From Lacrimispora sphenoides JCM 1415 (GTDB lineage Bacteria > Bacillota > Clostridia > Lachnospirales > Lachnospiraceae), in NCBI RefSeq assembly GCF_900105615.1, contig NZ_LT630003.1, positions 1,488,001 through 1,552,000 of the forward strand: a stretch of DNA of 64,000 nt, written 5' to 3'. A program made the translations under genes and the position numbers. The number at the start of each line of letters is the position of its first letter. Positions within the stretch are counted from its first letter, which is position 1. The notes beneath the pieces are model-generated. The model was not told where the DNA came from and did not search any database. It worked only from the letters and a program-made list of their open reading frames with translations. Positions 27,855 to 36,742 of this stretch are shown one piece after another.

Positions 27855-27895
27855 AGCACGGCGGCAAACCAGAGATTGCCACCGTGCTATTTTTT
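27855..27895 (+). terminator. Rho-independent terminator after VOC gene
   Basis: AGCACGGCGGCAA and TTGCCACCGTGCT form a 13-bp stem with one mismatch, followed by ATTTTTT. Confidence 0.85.
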
Positions 27896-28037
27896 ACCAT
27901 TCTTCCATTCATAATAACTGTCATGGATTACCTTCTTATCTGGCACTATTTTCTGATTATACAAAAAAAGGTTCCAAATCATTTGTAAAAAATGATAAAA
28001 AAAGCTTTACATTCGTTATACAATATGTTAATATGCA

Positions 28038-28055
28038 TATGTAACCGGTTACATA
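28038..28055. promoter_or_regulatory. LacI-family operator, autoregulatory
   Basis: An 18-bp perfect palindrome TATGTAACCGGTTACATA, 16 bp before the lacI-type gene. The core GTAACCGGTTAC is repeated at 29119-29130 before deoC, so the regulator should control both itself and the sugar operon. Confidence 0.85.
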
Positions 28056-28070
28056 AAGGAGATACTAAAA

Positions 28071-29084
28071 ATGAATATACGGGATATTGCCAAAAAAGTA
28101 GGTGTTTCTTCTGCGACAGTGTCCAGAGTGATTAATCAGTCAGGATACGTAAAGGACGAAACGAAGCAGAAGGTTTTAGCAGCAATTGAAGAAGCGGATT
28201 TCGTACCGAATGCCATTGCAAGAAGTTTAAGCACCCGTGACTCTTCCAGTATCGGTGTTATTGTTCCGGATATAGCCAATGAGTTTTTTTCCAGTGTTAT
28301 AAGCGGAATGGGAGAGATAGCGGTCAATAACCAGTATAACATTGTTTTGTTTGATACAGGTGAAATGCAGGAAAGGGAGCATCAATACCTTCAGATGGCA
28401 GAAGGCCAAAGACTTTCCGGTTTGATTATTACCCCGGTTTCCGAGCTTGATATGGTCACTCGGGATAAGCTGATACAATTTGAAAACAAGGGAATTCCAG
28501 TGGTTTTAGTTGACCGGAATATTAAAAATTCCAGTTTGGATGGTGTTTTTGTAGAGAATGCCGCCGCTGCTTATAAAGGAGTGGAATCTCTGATCCATGC
28601 CGGACACCGAAAGATCGCAATCATAACAGGTCCAAGCACTTCTATGCCGGGGAAGGACCGGTTAAAGGGATACAAGGCGGCCTTAATGGATTATAGGATT
28701 GAACTTAAGGAAGAGTATATTGTATCCGGAGATTTCAAGATTATCAAAGCCTATGAGCGGACAAAAGAATTGCTGCGGCTTCCGGATCCGCCGACTGCAA
28801 TTTTTGCCTCCAATAACCAGACCAGTCTGGGAGTCCTTAAGTATCTTACCGAGCAGAAACTTAAAATGGGCAGGGACATATCAATGGTAGGCTTTGACCA
28901 GATTGAATCTCTTAAAATAATCGATTACAGGCTATCAACCATCGAACGTGATGCAAAGAGGCAGGGATATGAAGCTATGGCAATGCTGATTGACAAGCTG
29001 TCCCATAAGGAGAGTAAAAGCTCCGGCAGGAAAATATTTGTTCCATATCAGGTGGTGCTTCGCGGGTCAGAATTAATAAAATAG
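28071..29084 (+). CDS. LacI-family regulator of the ribose/deoxyribose operon
   Basis: A 337-aa regulator. The N-terminal [23 protein letters not shown] is classical, followed by the hinge [10 protein letters not shown] and a periplasmic-binding-protein-like sugar domain ([17 protein letters not shown]). Two copies of GTAACCGGTTAC, one at 28041 and one at 29119, are natural operators; CG at the centre fits LacI-family recognition. The effector is likely the sugar imported by the downstream CUT2 system. Confidence 0.93.
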   Translation: MNIRDIAKKVGVSSATVSRVINQSGYVKDETKQKVLAAIEEADFVPNAIARSLSTRDSSSIGVIVPDIANEFFSSVISGMGEIAVNNQYNIVLFDTGEMQEREHQYLQMAEGQRLSGLIITPVSELDMVTRDKLIQFENKGIPVVLVDRNIKNSSLDGVFVENAAAAYKGVESLIHAGHRKIAIITGPSTSMPGKDRLKGYKAALMDYRIELKEEYIVSGDFKIIKAYERTKELLRLPDPPTAIFASNNQTSLGVLKYLTEQKLKMGRDISMVGFDQIESLKIIDYRLSTIERDAKRQGYEAMAMLIDKLSHKESKSSGRKIFVPYQVVLRGSELIK

Positions 29085-29108
29085 GCTGCGGTTAGCAGTT
29101 TATTTTTA

Positions 29109-29140
29109 CCCCGGATATGTAACCGGTTACATATCCGGGG
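29109..29140. promoter_or_regulatory. LacI operator inside a perfect 32-bp palindrome
   Basis: CCCCGGATATGTAACC followed by its exact complement. It contains the same 16-bp core as the operator at 28038 and lies 33 bp before deoC. As RNA it would form a long stem, so it might also act as a barrier to transcripts reading from the regulator gene. Confidence 0.85.
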
Positions 29141-29172
29141 AGATAGAGAATGAAGGAAAAGAGGAGAAGAAA

Positions 29173-29808
29173 ATGGAAATTGCTAAATTAGTGGATCACA
29201 CGATGTTAAAGGCAGATGCCACATCAGAAACAATTAAAAGATACTGTTCAGAAGCAAAAGAATATGGATTTGCATCGGTGTGTGTGAATACTTGCCAGGT
29301 ACCTCTCGTTGCACAGGAATTAAAAGGCAGCGGTGTCGCTGTTTGCTGTGTGGTAGGTTTCCCTCTGGGCGCAATGTTAGCTTCTGCAAAAGCTTTTGAA
29401 GCCGCCGAAGCAGTGAAGGCAGGGGCAGATGAAGTAGATACGGTAATGAACATCGGCGCCATGAAGGATAAAAATTATGATCTGGTGCGTGAAGATATAA
29501 AAGCAGTTGTAGAAGCCTCCCAGGGGAAAATTGTAAAAGTTATTTTAGAAAACTGCCTCTTAACGAAAGAGGAAATTGTAAAAGCCTGCGAGCTTTCTAT
29601 AGAAGCCGGAGCAGATTTTGTAAAGACATCCACAGGTTTTAGCACAGGCGGTGCTGTAGCTGAAGATGTAGCACTTATGAAGCAGACCGTAGGAAACAGG
29701 GCAAAAGTAAAAGCTAGCGGAGGAATCCGTACACCGGAAGAGGCACGGGCCATGATAGAAGCCGGAGCGGACCGGATAGGAGCAGGCAACGGAATCGCCT
29801 TGCTATAA
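29173..29808 (+). CDS. deoC: Deoxyribose-phosphate aldolase
   Basis: A 211-aa class I aldolase splitting 2-deoxyribose 5-phosphate into glyceraldehyde 3-phosphate and acetaldehyde. The Schiff-base Lys lies in [13 protein letters not shown], the second Lys in VKASGGIRT, and the Asp in [12 protein letters not shown]; all are intact. AGAGGAGAAG precedes the ATG. It is first in the sugar operon, so deoxyribose (or nucleoside) use is implied as well as, or instead of, ribose. Confidence 0.95.
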   Translation: MEIAKLVDHTMLKADATSETIKRYCSEAKEYGFASVCVNTCQVPLVAQELKGSGVAVCCVVGFPLGAMLASAKAFEAAEAVKAGADEVDTVMNIGAMKDKNYDLVREDIKAVVEASQGKIVKVILENCLLTKEEIVKACELSIEAGADFVKTSTGFSTGGAVAEDVALMKQTVGNRAKVKASGGIRTPEEARAMIEAGADRIGAGNGIALL

Positions 29809-29825
29809 GAAAAAGGAGAAGGATT

Positions 29826-30770
29826 ATGGGGAAAAAAGTAACAGTTTTCGGAAGCTTTGTAGTGGATCTGATGGGAAGAAGTCCTCATCTTCCGGTCCCG
29901 GGAGAAACCGTTAAAGGAAGTATTTTTAAGATGGGTCCGGGCGGCAAGGGATTCAATCAGGGGGTAGCTGCCCATAAGGCGGGAGCTGATGTGACCATGG
30001 TAACGAAGCTTGGGAAGGATGCATTCGCAGATGTGGCCTTAAATACCATGAAAACCCTGGGAATGGACACAAACCGGATATTCCGCACAGGGCAGACAGA
30101 GACCGGCTGTGCGCTAATCATGGTGGATGAAAACACCAGCCAGAATGAAATAGTTGTCATTCTGGGCGCCTGTGACACAATTACAGACGAAGAAGTAGAA
30201 TCTATTTCAGATTTGCTGGATCAGTCGGAATTTTTGTTAACTCAGCTGGAAACCAATATTTCTTCCGTGGAAAAAGTAATTGATATCGCATATGAAAAAG
30301 GCGTAAAAATCATTTTAAATACGGCTCCTGTACAGCCGGTCAGTGACAGCATTTTAAGTAAAGTGGATTTAATCACGCCGAACGAGGTAGAAGCTGAGAT
30401 TTTAACCGGGATACCGGTGGATGGGGAAGAGAATGCAGGAAGAGCTGCAGATTACTTTTTTGAAAAAGGGGTTAAAAATGTACTGATCACCTTAGGGGGA
30501 AAAGGTGTTTACTTAGCAACTCCAAAGAAGAGGGGCATCCTGCCAGCTTACCGTGTCAATGCAGTAGATACGACCGGTGCCGGCGATGCGTTTAATGGCG
30601 GCCTGGTGGCAGCCTTGGCAGAAGGAAAGGATCTATGGGAGGCGGCAGCCTTTGCCAATGCATTAGCCGCTATCTCGGTACAACGGATCGGAACCACACC
30701 GGCCATGCCTGACAGGGAAGAAATTGACTCATTTATTAAAGAGCAGGAGAAGGAGAAACGTTCATGTTAA
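29826..30770 (+). CDS. rbsK: PfkB-family ribokinase/deoxyribokinase
   Basis: A 314-aa PfkB sugar kinase. Seen are the two family signatures: GPGGKGFNQGVAAHKAGADV (about 37-56) and NAVDTTGAGDAFNGG with the catalytic Asp (about 245-259). The N-terminal pattern GSFVVDL replaces the Asn of ribokinase (GSIN-AD) with Val, as the known deoxyribokinase (GSNMVDL) does with Met. With deoC upstream, 2-deoxyribose is a strong candidate substrate; ribose remains possible. It overlaps rbsD by 7 bp. Confidence 0.88.
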   Translation: MGKKVTVFGSFVVDLMGRSPHLPVPGETVKGSIFKMGPGGKGFNQGVAAHKAGADVTMVTKLGKDAFADVALNTMKTLGMDTNRIFRTGQTETGCALIMVDENTSQNEIVVILGACDTITDEEVESISDLLDQSEFLLTQLETNISSVEKVIDIAYEKGVKIILNTAPVQPVSDSILSKVDLITPNEVEAEILTGIPVDGEENAGRAADYFFEKGVKNVLITLGGKGVYLATPKKRGILPAYRVNAVDTTGAGDAFNGGLVAALAEGKDLWEAAAFANALAAISVQRIGTTPAMPDREEIDSFIKEQEKEKRSC

Positions 30771-31162
30771 AAACAGGAATTTTACACCCACAATTAGCAA
30801 GAGTCATGGCAGAACTCAGGCATATGGATATGCTGGTAATCGGAGATGCCGGACTTCCCATTCCCAAGGGAGTGGAACGGGTGGACTTGGGCTGGAAGCC
30901 GGGAAGTCCTGCTTATCTGGAAGTACTGGAAGAAATAGAAAAGTATATGGTAACGGAAAAGGCCATATTTGCAGAGGAGGCACTTGCAGTAAGCCCTGAA
31001 CTACATAAAAAGGCGCTGGCTCTCTTGCCGGAAGGAATTCCGGTGGAGTATGTGCCCCATAAAGAATTAAAAAAGATGACTGAAGGGGCCAAGGCAATCA
31101 TCCTGACAGGCGAATTTACAGGCTATACCAACGTAGTATTGGTCTCAGGATGCGCATATTGA
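30764..31162 (+). CDS. rbsD: D-ribose pyranase
   Basis: A 132-aa RbsD/FucU-type mutarotase converting pyranose and furanose forms of ribose for the kinase. MLKTGILHPQLARVMAEL and HMDMLVIGDAGLPIPKG (His and Asp for the catalytic site) are conserved. GAGAAGGAGAAACG precedes the ATG; the start overlaps rbsK by 7 bp, so it is translationally coupled. Confidence 0.94.
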   Translation: MLKTGILHPQLARVMAELRHMDMLVIGDAGLPIPKGVERVDLGWKPGSPAYLEVLEEIEKYMVTEKAIFAEEALAVSPELHKKALALLPEGIPVEYVPHKELKKMTEGAKAIILTGEFTGYTNVVLVSGCAY

Positions 31163-31192
31163 CCGGAATCAAAGGGGAAGTGGTGAAAACAT

Positions 31193-32704
31193 ATGGGAGG
31201 AAGGTTAGTTTTAAAACTGGAATCAATCGTAAAGACGTTTCCCGGTGTCAAGGCTCTTGACGGGGTTCATCTGGAGATCTTTGAAGGAGAAGTCCATGCC
31301 CTGTGCGGAGAAAACGGGGCAGGAAAATCTACCTTGATGAAAATAATCGCGGGAGCGCAGCCTTATACTTCCGGTGCCATGTATCTGGATGACAAAGAAG
31401 TGGTGTTTCATTCTGCCAAAGATGCGGAAAAACATGGAATCGCCATGATCTATCAGGAGTTTAATATGGTTCCAGAGATGTCGGTAGCAGAAAACATGTA
31501 TCTTGGAAGACTTCCGGTAAGTCCATTGGGGAAAGTGGATTGGAACAGGCTGTACCAGGATGCACAGGAGAATCTGGATCATCTGGGCTTAAAATTCAGT
31601 GCAAAGACTAAGGTAAAGAATCTGTCAGTGGCAGAGGCTCAGATGACGGAGATTGCTAAGTGCCTGACCATCGGGGCAAAAATCATCATTATGGATGAGC
31701 CTACCGCAGCACTGGCAGATGAGGAAATACAGATTCTCTTCCGGACAATTGAGGAACTGAAGAAAAAGGGAATTGCAATCATTTACATATCCCACCGCAT
31801 GGATGAGATCTTTCAGATCTCAGACCGTCTAACCGTTTTCCGCGACGGAAAATTCGTTGCATCAAAAATCATTGGAGAGACGGATTATGATGATGTGGTA
31901 TCCATGATGGTCGGACGCAATGTATCCAATCTGTATCCGGTAAGAGATTACAAAACCCAGGAAGTGGTATTTGAAGCCAGGAAAGTAAACAGCCGTGGGG
32001 TCCATGATGTCAGTTTAAAGCTTCACAAAGGAGAAATTTTAGGGATTACAGGTCTTTTGGGTGCCGGTACCATAGAACTTTCCAAGCTGATTTACGGTGC
32101 TATTCCAATGGACAGCGGAGAGATTTACGTACATGGTAAAAAGAAGGATTGTTCTTCTCCCAGAAAAGCATTAGAAGCAGGAATCGGATTTGTCTCGGAT
32201 GACAGGAAGCAGGAGGGGCTTGTTTTATTAAGAAGCATCAAGGAAAATATCTCCATGTCTTCTCTAAAAAAGCTGACCAAAGGATTCCGGCTGGATAACA
32301 GGCTGGAAATGGACCGTGTAAAGGAACAGGTGAAAGCGCTTAATATTAAAGTCAGTTCTGCACAGCAGCTTGCCGGAAAGTTAAGCGGCGGAAACCAGCA
32401 GAAAGTAGTGTTTGCAAAGGTGCTTTTAGCGGATTCTGATATTCTGATTTTAGACGAACCCACACGAGGAGTTGATGTGGGGGCCAAGGCGGAGATCTAT
32501 GCCATTATGAACAAGCTGACGGAAGCGGGAAAGAGCATTCTTGTAATTTCTACGGATCTTCCGGAATTGATTGGGGTCAGTGACCGCGTCATTGTTATGC
32601 GGGAAGGACGAACGGTGTTAGAAATCTCCAAACAAGAAATGAATCAGGAAAAAATATTAGCACATGCGTCTGGAGGGGTAAGTGAAAATGAATCAGGAAA
32701 CTAA
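31193..32704 (+). CDS. rbsA: Ribose-type ABC importer ATPase (CUT2)
   Basis: A 503-aa tandem ATPase of the RbsA type. The first domain has Walker A GENGAGKSTL (about 38-47), Walker B IIIMDEPTAAL and LSVAEAQ as signature; the second has GLLGAGTIEL, LSGGNQQK and ILILDEPTRGVD. Both sets are intact, so it is a working ATPase. ATG 31193 is used, though no classical GGAGG stands directly before it; GGAAGTGGTG is the nearest site. It powers the permease encoded after it. Confidence 0.94.
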   Translation: MGGRLVLKLESIVKTFPGVKALDGVHLEIFEGEVHALCGENGAGKSTLMKIIAGAQPYTSGAMYLDDKEVVFHSAKDAEKHGIAMIYQEFNMVPEMSVAENMYLGRLPVSPLGKVDWNRLYQDAQENLDHLGLKFSAKTKVKNLSVAEAQMTEIAKCLTIGAKIIIMDEPTAALADEEIQILFRTIEELKKKGIAIIYISHRMDEIFQISDRLTVFRDGKFVASKIIGETDYDDVVSMMVGRNVSNLYPVRDYKTQEVVFEARKVNSRGVHDVSLKLHKGEILGITGLLGAGTIELSKLIYGAIPMDSGEIYVHGKKKDCSSPRKALEAGIGFVSDDRKQEGLVLLRSIKENISMSSLKKLTKGFRLDNRLEMDRVKEQVKALNIKVSSAQQLAGKLSGGNQQKVVFAKVLLADSDILILDEPTRGVDVGAKAEIYAIMNKLTEAGKSILVISTDLPELIGVSDRVIVMREGRTVLEISKQEMNQEKILAHASGGVSENESGN

Positions 32705-33650
32705 GAAACGGTTAATCAACCAAATTAATATATATCGCTCGGTTTTGATCTTACTGGTAATCTGTATCTTTGCCGCCTTTTTGTCAGAAAGCTTTTTAAG
32801 TGTTTCCAACCTGTTTAATGTTTTTAAGCAGGTGACAGTTGCCGGCATCATCGGATGCGGCATGACCTTTGTGATTCTTACCGGCGGAATCGATTTGTCC
32901 GTAGGTTCCATTCTGGGGTTTGCCGGGGTTGTAGCCTCCGGTGTGCTGGCTTCCACCGGCAATACCTTTCTGGCTGTGCTTACAGCAGTTGCAATCGGAA
33001 TTACCTGCGGAATCGTAAATGGATTTTTTATTTCTCAGTGCGGGATACCTCCGTTTATTGCTACCCTTGGCATGATGACACTTCTTCGGGGCTGTGTTTT
33101 GGTCTACACCAAAGGCTCTCCCATTCCGGTCAAGGTAGATTCTTATAAATTTATTGGAAAAGGTACGGTTCTGGGGGTTCCGGTGCCTGTTATTATACTG
33201 ATAGCACTTTTCCTGCTGGCACATTACATATTGACGCAAACCAGCTTTGGACGCAGCATTTATGCATTTGGCGGAAACCGGGAAGCAGCCCGCTTATCCG
33301 GAATTTCCGTAAAAAAAACGGAATGGATGGCTTACATCATTAATGGCTTTTTAAGCGGCATTGCGGCAGTGGTTTTAACAGCCAGACTGGGGTCTGCACA
33401 ATCCACCAGCGGACAGGGGATCGAGATGGATGCCATTGCAGCGGTCATACTTGGAGGTACAAGCTTAAGCGGCGGAACCGGATTTGTGCTGCCTACTGTG
33501 GTAGGTGCTATGATCATGGGAATTATCGATAATATTCTTACGCTTATGAACGTAAATCCCCATGCCACCAATATTGTAAAGGGCGCAGTTGTACTCATTG
33601 CAGTTCTGGTGGACAAAAAGGTTAAGGATTTATCTGCGAAAGCAGAATAA
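32688..33650 (+). CDS. rbsC: Ribose-type ABC permease (CUT2)
   Basis: A 320-aa permease. ATG 32688 is chosen over the GTG at 32682 since GGAGGGG lies 9 bp before it. About 8-10 hydrophobic segments are seen, with conserved GMTFVILTGGIDLSVGS (about 62-78) and IAAVILGGTSLSGG, the family signatures. It overlaps rbsA by 17 bp, so the two are coupled. Confidence 0.94.
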   Translation: MNQETKKRLINQINIYRSVLILLVICIFAAFLSESFLSVSNLFNVFKQVTVAGIIGCGMTFVILTGGIDLSVGSILGFAGVVASGVLASTGNTFLAVLTAVAIGITCGIVNGFFISQCGIPPFIATLGMMTLLRGCVLVYTKGSPIPVKVDSYKFIGKGTVLGVPVPVIILIALFLLAHYILTQTSFGRSIYAFGGNREAARLSGISVKKTEWMAYIINGFLSGIAAVVLTARLGSAQSTSGQGIEMDAIAAVILGGTSLSGGTGFVLPTVVGAMIMGIIDNILTLMNVNPHATNIVKGAVVLIAVLVDKKVKDLSAKAE

Positions 33651-33691
33651 ATATAACTATTAATGCAAAAAAGAAGGGAAGGTAAAAGATT

Positions 33692-34711
33692 ATGATCAAA
33701 AGAAAACACATGGCAGCAGTGGCAGCCGCAGGATTTGTCCTTGCATCATTGGCAGGATGCAGCAGCGGAGAGAAGGCGTCTGAAACCAAACAGGAGACCG
33801 CACAGACAGAAGCAGCTACGACAACAGCGGAAGCTAAAGCAGAGGCTAAGTCAGGGGAGAAGAAATACGTAATCGGACTTGCTATGAATACTCAGACAAA
33901 TCCATTCTTTGTGGATGTTAAAGACGGGGTACAGAAAGCCGCAGACGAATTAGGAGTAGAACTTTATATTACAGATGCGCAGGATGATCCTTCAATTCAG
34001 ATGAAGGATGTAGAAAACCTGATCACCAAGAAACCGGACTGCATCATCATTGATACTTGTGATTCGGATGCAATCGTATCTTCTATAGAAGCATGCAACG
34101 AAGCCGGTATCCCGGTGCTTACCATGGACCGTGAGGCAAGCGGCGGAGAAGTGGTTTCTCATATCGGTTACGATGCCATCAAATCCGGAAAGCTGGCCGG
34201 AGAGTATCTGGTAGATACACTGGGAGGCAAAGGAAATATCGTAGAAATCCAGGGTATTATGGGAACCAATGTGGCTCAGAGCCGTTCCAAGGGCTTTAAC
34301 GAAGCCATAAGCCAGCATCCTGACATGAAGATCGTTGCCTGCCAGGTTGCAGATTTTGACCGTGCAAAGGGTATGAGCGTTATGGAGAACATCCTTCAGG
34401 CCAACGACCACATCGACGGATTATATGCAGCCAACGATGAAATGCTTCTTGGAGCTTTGGAAGCGATCGAAGCTGCCGGCCGTCTGGACGAGATTACCAT
34501 GATCGGCTGCGATGCCATTGATGACACCATTGAGGCCATTAAAGCAGGAAAGGTTAATGCAACGATTGCAGAACCGCCTTTCTTCCTTGGAAAAGCAATT
34601 TTGAACTCTGCATACAATTATCTGCAGGGCAAAGACGTTGACAAGTATGTGATTCTGGACAACGAACTGGTAACTGCTGATAACGTAAATGATTTAGTTA
34701 CAAAAGAATAA
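33692..34711 (+). CDS. rbsB: Ribose-type ABC substrate-binding lipoprotein
   Basis: A 339-aa family 1 periplasmic-type binding protein anchored as a lipoprotein: lipobox LAGC (Cys about 23), then a Thr/Glu/Ala-rich linker (to about 55). Sugar-binding domain begins YVIGLAMNTQTNPFFVDV, with DTCDSDAIV and YAANDEMLLGALEA typical of RbsB. Last gene of the operon; a terminator follows at 34726. Confidence 0.94.
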   Translation: MIKRKHMAAVAAAGFVLASLAGCSSGEKASETKQETAQTEAATTTAEAKAEAKSGEKKYVIGLAMNTQTNPFFVDVKDGVQKAADELGVELYITDAQDDPSIQMKDVENLITKKPDCIIIDTCDSDAIVSSIEACNEAGIPVLTMDREASGGEVVSHIGYDAIKSGKLAGEYLVDTLGGKGNIVEIQGIMGTNVAQSRSKGFNEAISQHPDMKIVACQVADFDRAKGMSVMENILQANDHIDGLYAANDEMLLGALEAIEAAGRLDEITMIGCDAIDDTIEAIKAGKVNATIAEPPFFLGKAILNSAYNYLQGKDVDKYVILDNELVTADNVNDLVTKE

Positions 34712-34725
34712 TCGATATTTTTATT

Positions 34726-34773
34726 AGCTGCGGCATCAGGCTGGATTAATCGGTCTGATGCCGCAGCTTTATT
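34726..34773 (+). terminator. Terminator of the rbs-type operon
   Basis: AGCTGCGGCATCAG and CTGATGCCGCAGCT form a perfect 14-bp stem with a 15-nt loop, followed by TTATT. Confidence 0.8.
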
Positions 34774-34795
34774 AGGGTGTGTCAATATTTGTAAA

Positions 34796-34831
34796 TTCTG
34801 AAAAGATTTTCGTTATTGTTTGTGATATAAT
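34796..34831 (+). promoter_or_regulatory. Promoter with TTCTGAAAAGATTTTC box, before RpiR gene
   Basis: The box (34796-34811) contains GAAAA-GA-TTTTC, an inverted repeat, and is followed by TATAAT at 34826-34831. The same box-to-TATAAT distance occurs 900 bp downstream before the kinase gene. It overlaps where a -35 would be, so a regulator probably binds here. Confidence 0.7.
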
Positions 34832-34890
34832 TTCTACAGTTTTTAATAATGATGAGCCGGATTCAAAAATATGAGACAGGAGGTGTTGTC

Positions 34891-35637
34891 ATGATCATAT
34901 CACTTGATCCAAAGACCGTAGATAAGTTAACAAAAACTGAGCTTGAAATCGTAAATTTTATTAATACACATGAAGATACCCTTCCTGAGATGTCAATTGT
35001 AGATATTGCATTTGAGACCTATTCTTCTCCCTCTACCGTTTCCAGAGCAATCCGGAAGTGCGGATTAAACGGATTCAATGAGCTCCGGTACCGCTCCGTT
35101 AATAAGGCAAAGAGCGAGGAAATACAAGGCATAAATGAAATACTCAATAAAACCCTTATTGAGGCACAGAAAGTTCATGAACGTATTTCCCTTACGGATG
35201 TTCTGGAGATTATTAAATGCCTGGATTCTGCCCGGCAGATATCGGTTTTCGCAAGAGGGCCGACTACTTATGTTGGGCAGGAGTTTTCTTTAAAGCTTCA
35301 GCTTCTGGACTATGATGTCTTTTATACGGACGATCCCAACATCATGCAGGTAAAAGCTTCAAAACTAAAAGCAGACGATGTTTTGTTTCTCTTGTCTTTA
35401 AACGGAGAAACTCCGGAGCTGATCGCCTCCGCATGTACTGCCTTTCACCGTGGAAACCGTGTGATTACCTGCTGTTGTAATGAGAAGTCCAAGCTGTTGT
35501 TATACAGCAATTATTCCCTTATCGGATATAAGCATTCCCATCAGGCAATCAAGGAATTTGAAGTCTCATCAAGAATTGCGTTGCATATGATTTGCAGAAT
35601 TATCATTGATTACATATCAACCTATCGCAAGAAATAA
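34891..35637 (+). CDS. RpiR/MurR-family regulator
   Basis: The chosen start is ATG 34891 (248 aa), after CAGGAGGTG; the ATG at 34849 lies just after the promoter and lacks a ribosome site. An RpiR HTH (IVDIAFETYSSPSTVSRAIRK) leads to a diverged SIS sugar-phosphate domain (ISVFARGPTTYVGQEFSLKL, about 110-130). It likely controls itself and the sugar cassette from the paired boxes at 34796 and 35696, responding to a sugar phosphate. Confidence 0.88.
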   Translation: MIISLDPKTVDKLTKTELEIVNFINTHEDTLPEMSIVDIAFETYSSPSTVSRAIRKCGLNGFNELRYRSVNKAKSEEIQGINEILNKTLIEAQKVHERISLTDVLEIIKCLDSARQISVFARGPTTYVGQEFSLKLQLLDYDVFYTDDPNIMQVKASKLKADDVLFLLSLNGETPELIASACTAFHRGNRVITCCCNEKSKLLLYSNYSLIGYKHSHQAIKEFEVSSRIALHMICRIIIDYISTYRKK

Positions 35638-35638
35638 C

Positions 35639-35669
35639 AGGGCGGATGAAAAATCCGGCCCTTTTTTTG
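35639..35669 (+). terminator. Terminator after the RpiR gene
   Basis: AGGGC-GGAT with gaaaa loop pairs with ATCC-GGCCCT (one bulge), followed by a run of seven T. It separates the regulator from the cassette. Confidence 0.85.
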
Positions 35670-35695
35670 TATCTTGGCTTTGCTGGGTTTTCAAT

Positions 35696-35731
35696 TTCTG
35701 AAAAGATTTTCATGGGATTTCTATATATAAT
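35696..35731 (+). promoter_or_regulatory. Promoter with TTCTGAAAAGATTTTC box, before PfkB kinase
   Basis: The box at 35696-35711 is identical over 16 bp to the one at 34796, and TATAAT at 35726-35731 is the same 30 bp from box start. This is the likely start of the sugar cassette. Confidence 0.75.
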
Positions 35732-35776
35732 GGCAAATGAGCAGAAGTTCTGAAAAAAGGTGAGGTGCAATAGAAG

Positions 35777-36697
35777 ATGATCTATACTTTGACTACAAAT
35801 CCTGCGATTGATATGAATATTTCAACCAATGGGATACAGGCAAAAGTAGTAAACCGGACGTATGGTGCTGTTTATACTCCCAATGGTAAGGGGCTGAATG
35901 TAAGCTATTGTTTGAAACGGTTCCATATCCAATCAAAAGTTCTTGGCTTTTTCGGAGATTTTTCAGGAAAGTATATCGTTGAGGAGACTCAGAAGAAATC
36001 CATTGAAACCTTTCCGGTCTGGGTGGAAGATATCACACGGATTAATATTTTTATAAACGATGGGAAAGAGGAGTTCAAGTTTGTAAATGAAGGGTCCTAT
36101 GTATCTGACAGGAAGCAGGAGGATATGCTCCGGATTATGAACGGACTTGCTGATTTAGATACGCTGGTAATCAGCGGAAGCCTGCCAAAGGGGATCGGAA
36201 ACCAGTTTTATGATGAGGTAATGGAGATATGCAGAAAAAAACAGGTAAAGGTAATTTTAGATATTAGTTCCGATTACTTAAAGGACTTGATGCATTACCG
36301 ACCGTACTTAATTAAGCCCAATGATGAGGAAGTAAAAGATATTTTTGGAATCATTATGCGGGATGAAGCAGATATGGTCGATGCCCTCCACTATCTGCAC
36401 GAGAAGGGGGCACAAAATATCCTTATTACACTGGGGGACCGGGGATCCTATTTTTATAATGGGAAATCTGTATTTTTTGCAGGTACAAAGAACGTTGAGC
36501 TGGTCAGCTCTGCCTGCGCGGGAGATGCATGCCTTGCCGGATTTTTAAGCGTATGGCTTGATCAGCCGGGGGAGGTAGAACAAGCATTAAAGCGTTCTGC
36601 GGCAGTAGGGGCAAACGTGGCTGAGAGCAACGGATTGGGACCCATGGATAAGGTAGATGATTATGAGAAGGAAATTGATGTAAGAAGGGTGGAATGA
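35777..36697 (+). CDS. PfkB-family 1-phosphofructokinase/tagatose-6-P kinase-like
   Basis: A 306-aa kinase of the FruK/LacC branch: MIYTLTTNPAIDMNIS and NGKGLNVSYCLKRF in the N-terminal half, GSLPKGI in the middle, and SSACAGDACLAGF with the catalytic Asp near the end (the usual first Gly of GAGD is Cys). Such kinases add a second phosphate to ketose phosphates. It is followed by an aldolase (gap of 45 bp), which suggests ketose 1,6-bisphosphate formation and cleavage. Confidence 0.85.
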   Translation: MIYTLTTNPAIDMNISTNGIQAKVVNRTYGAVYTPNGKGLNVSYCLKRFHIQSKVLGFFGDFSGKYIVEETQKKSIETFPVWVEDITRINIFINDGKEEFKFVNEGSYVSDRKQEDMLRIMNGLADLDTLVISGSLPKGIGNQFYDEVMEICRKKQVKVILDISSDYLKDLMHYRPYLIKPNDEEVKDIFGIIMRDEADMVDALHYLHEKGAQNILITLGDRGSYFYNGKSVFFAGTKNVELVSSACAGDACLAGFLSVWLDQPGEVEQALKRSAAVGANVAESNGLGPMDKVDDYEKEIDVRRVE

Positions 36698-36742
36698 ACA
36701 TGATGCTGTTTCATGATTGTCATAAGAATAGGAGAGAGAAAA

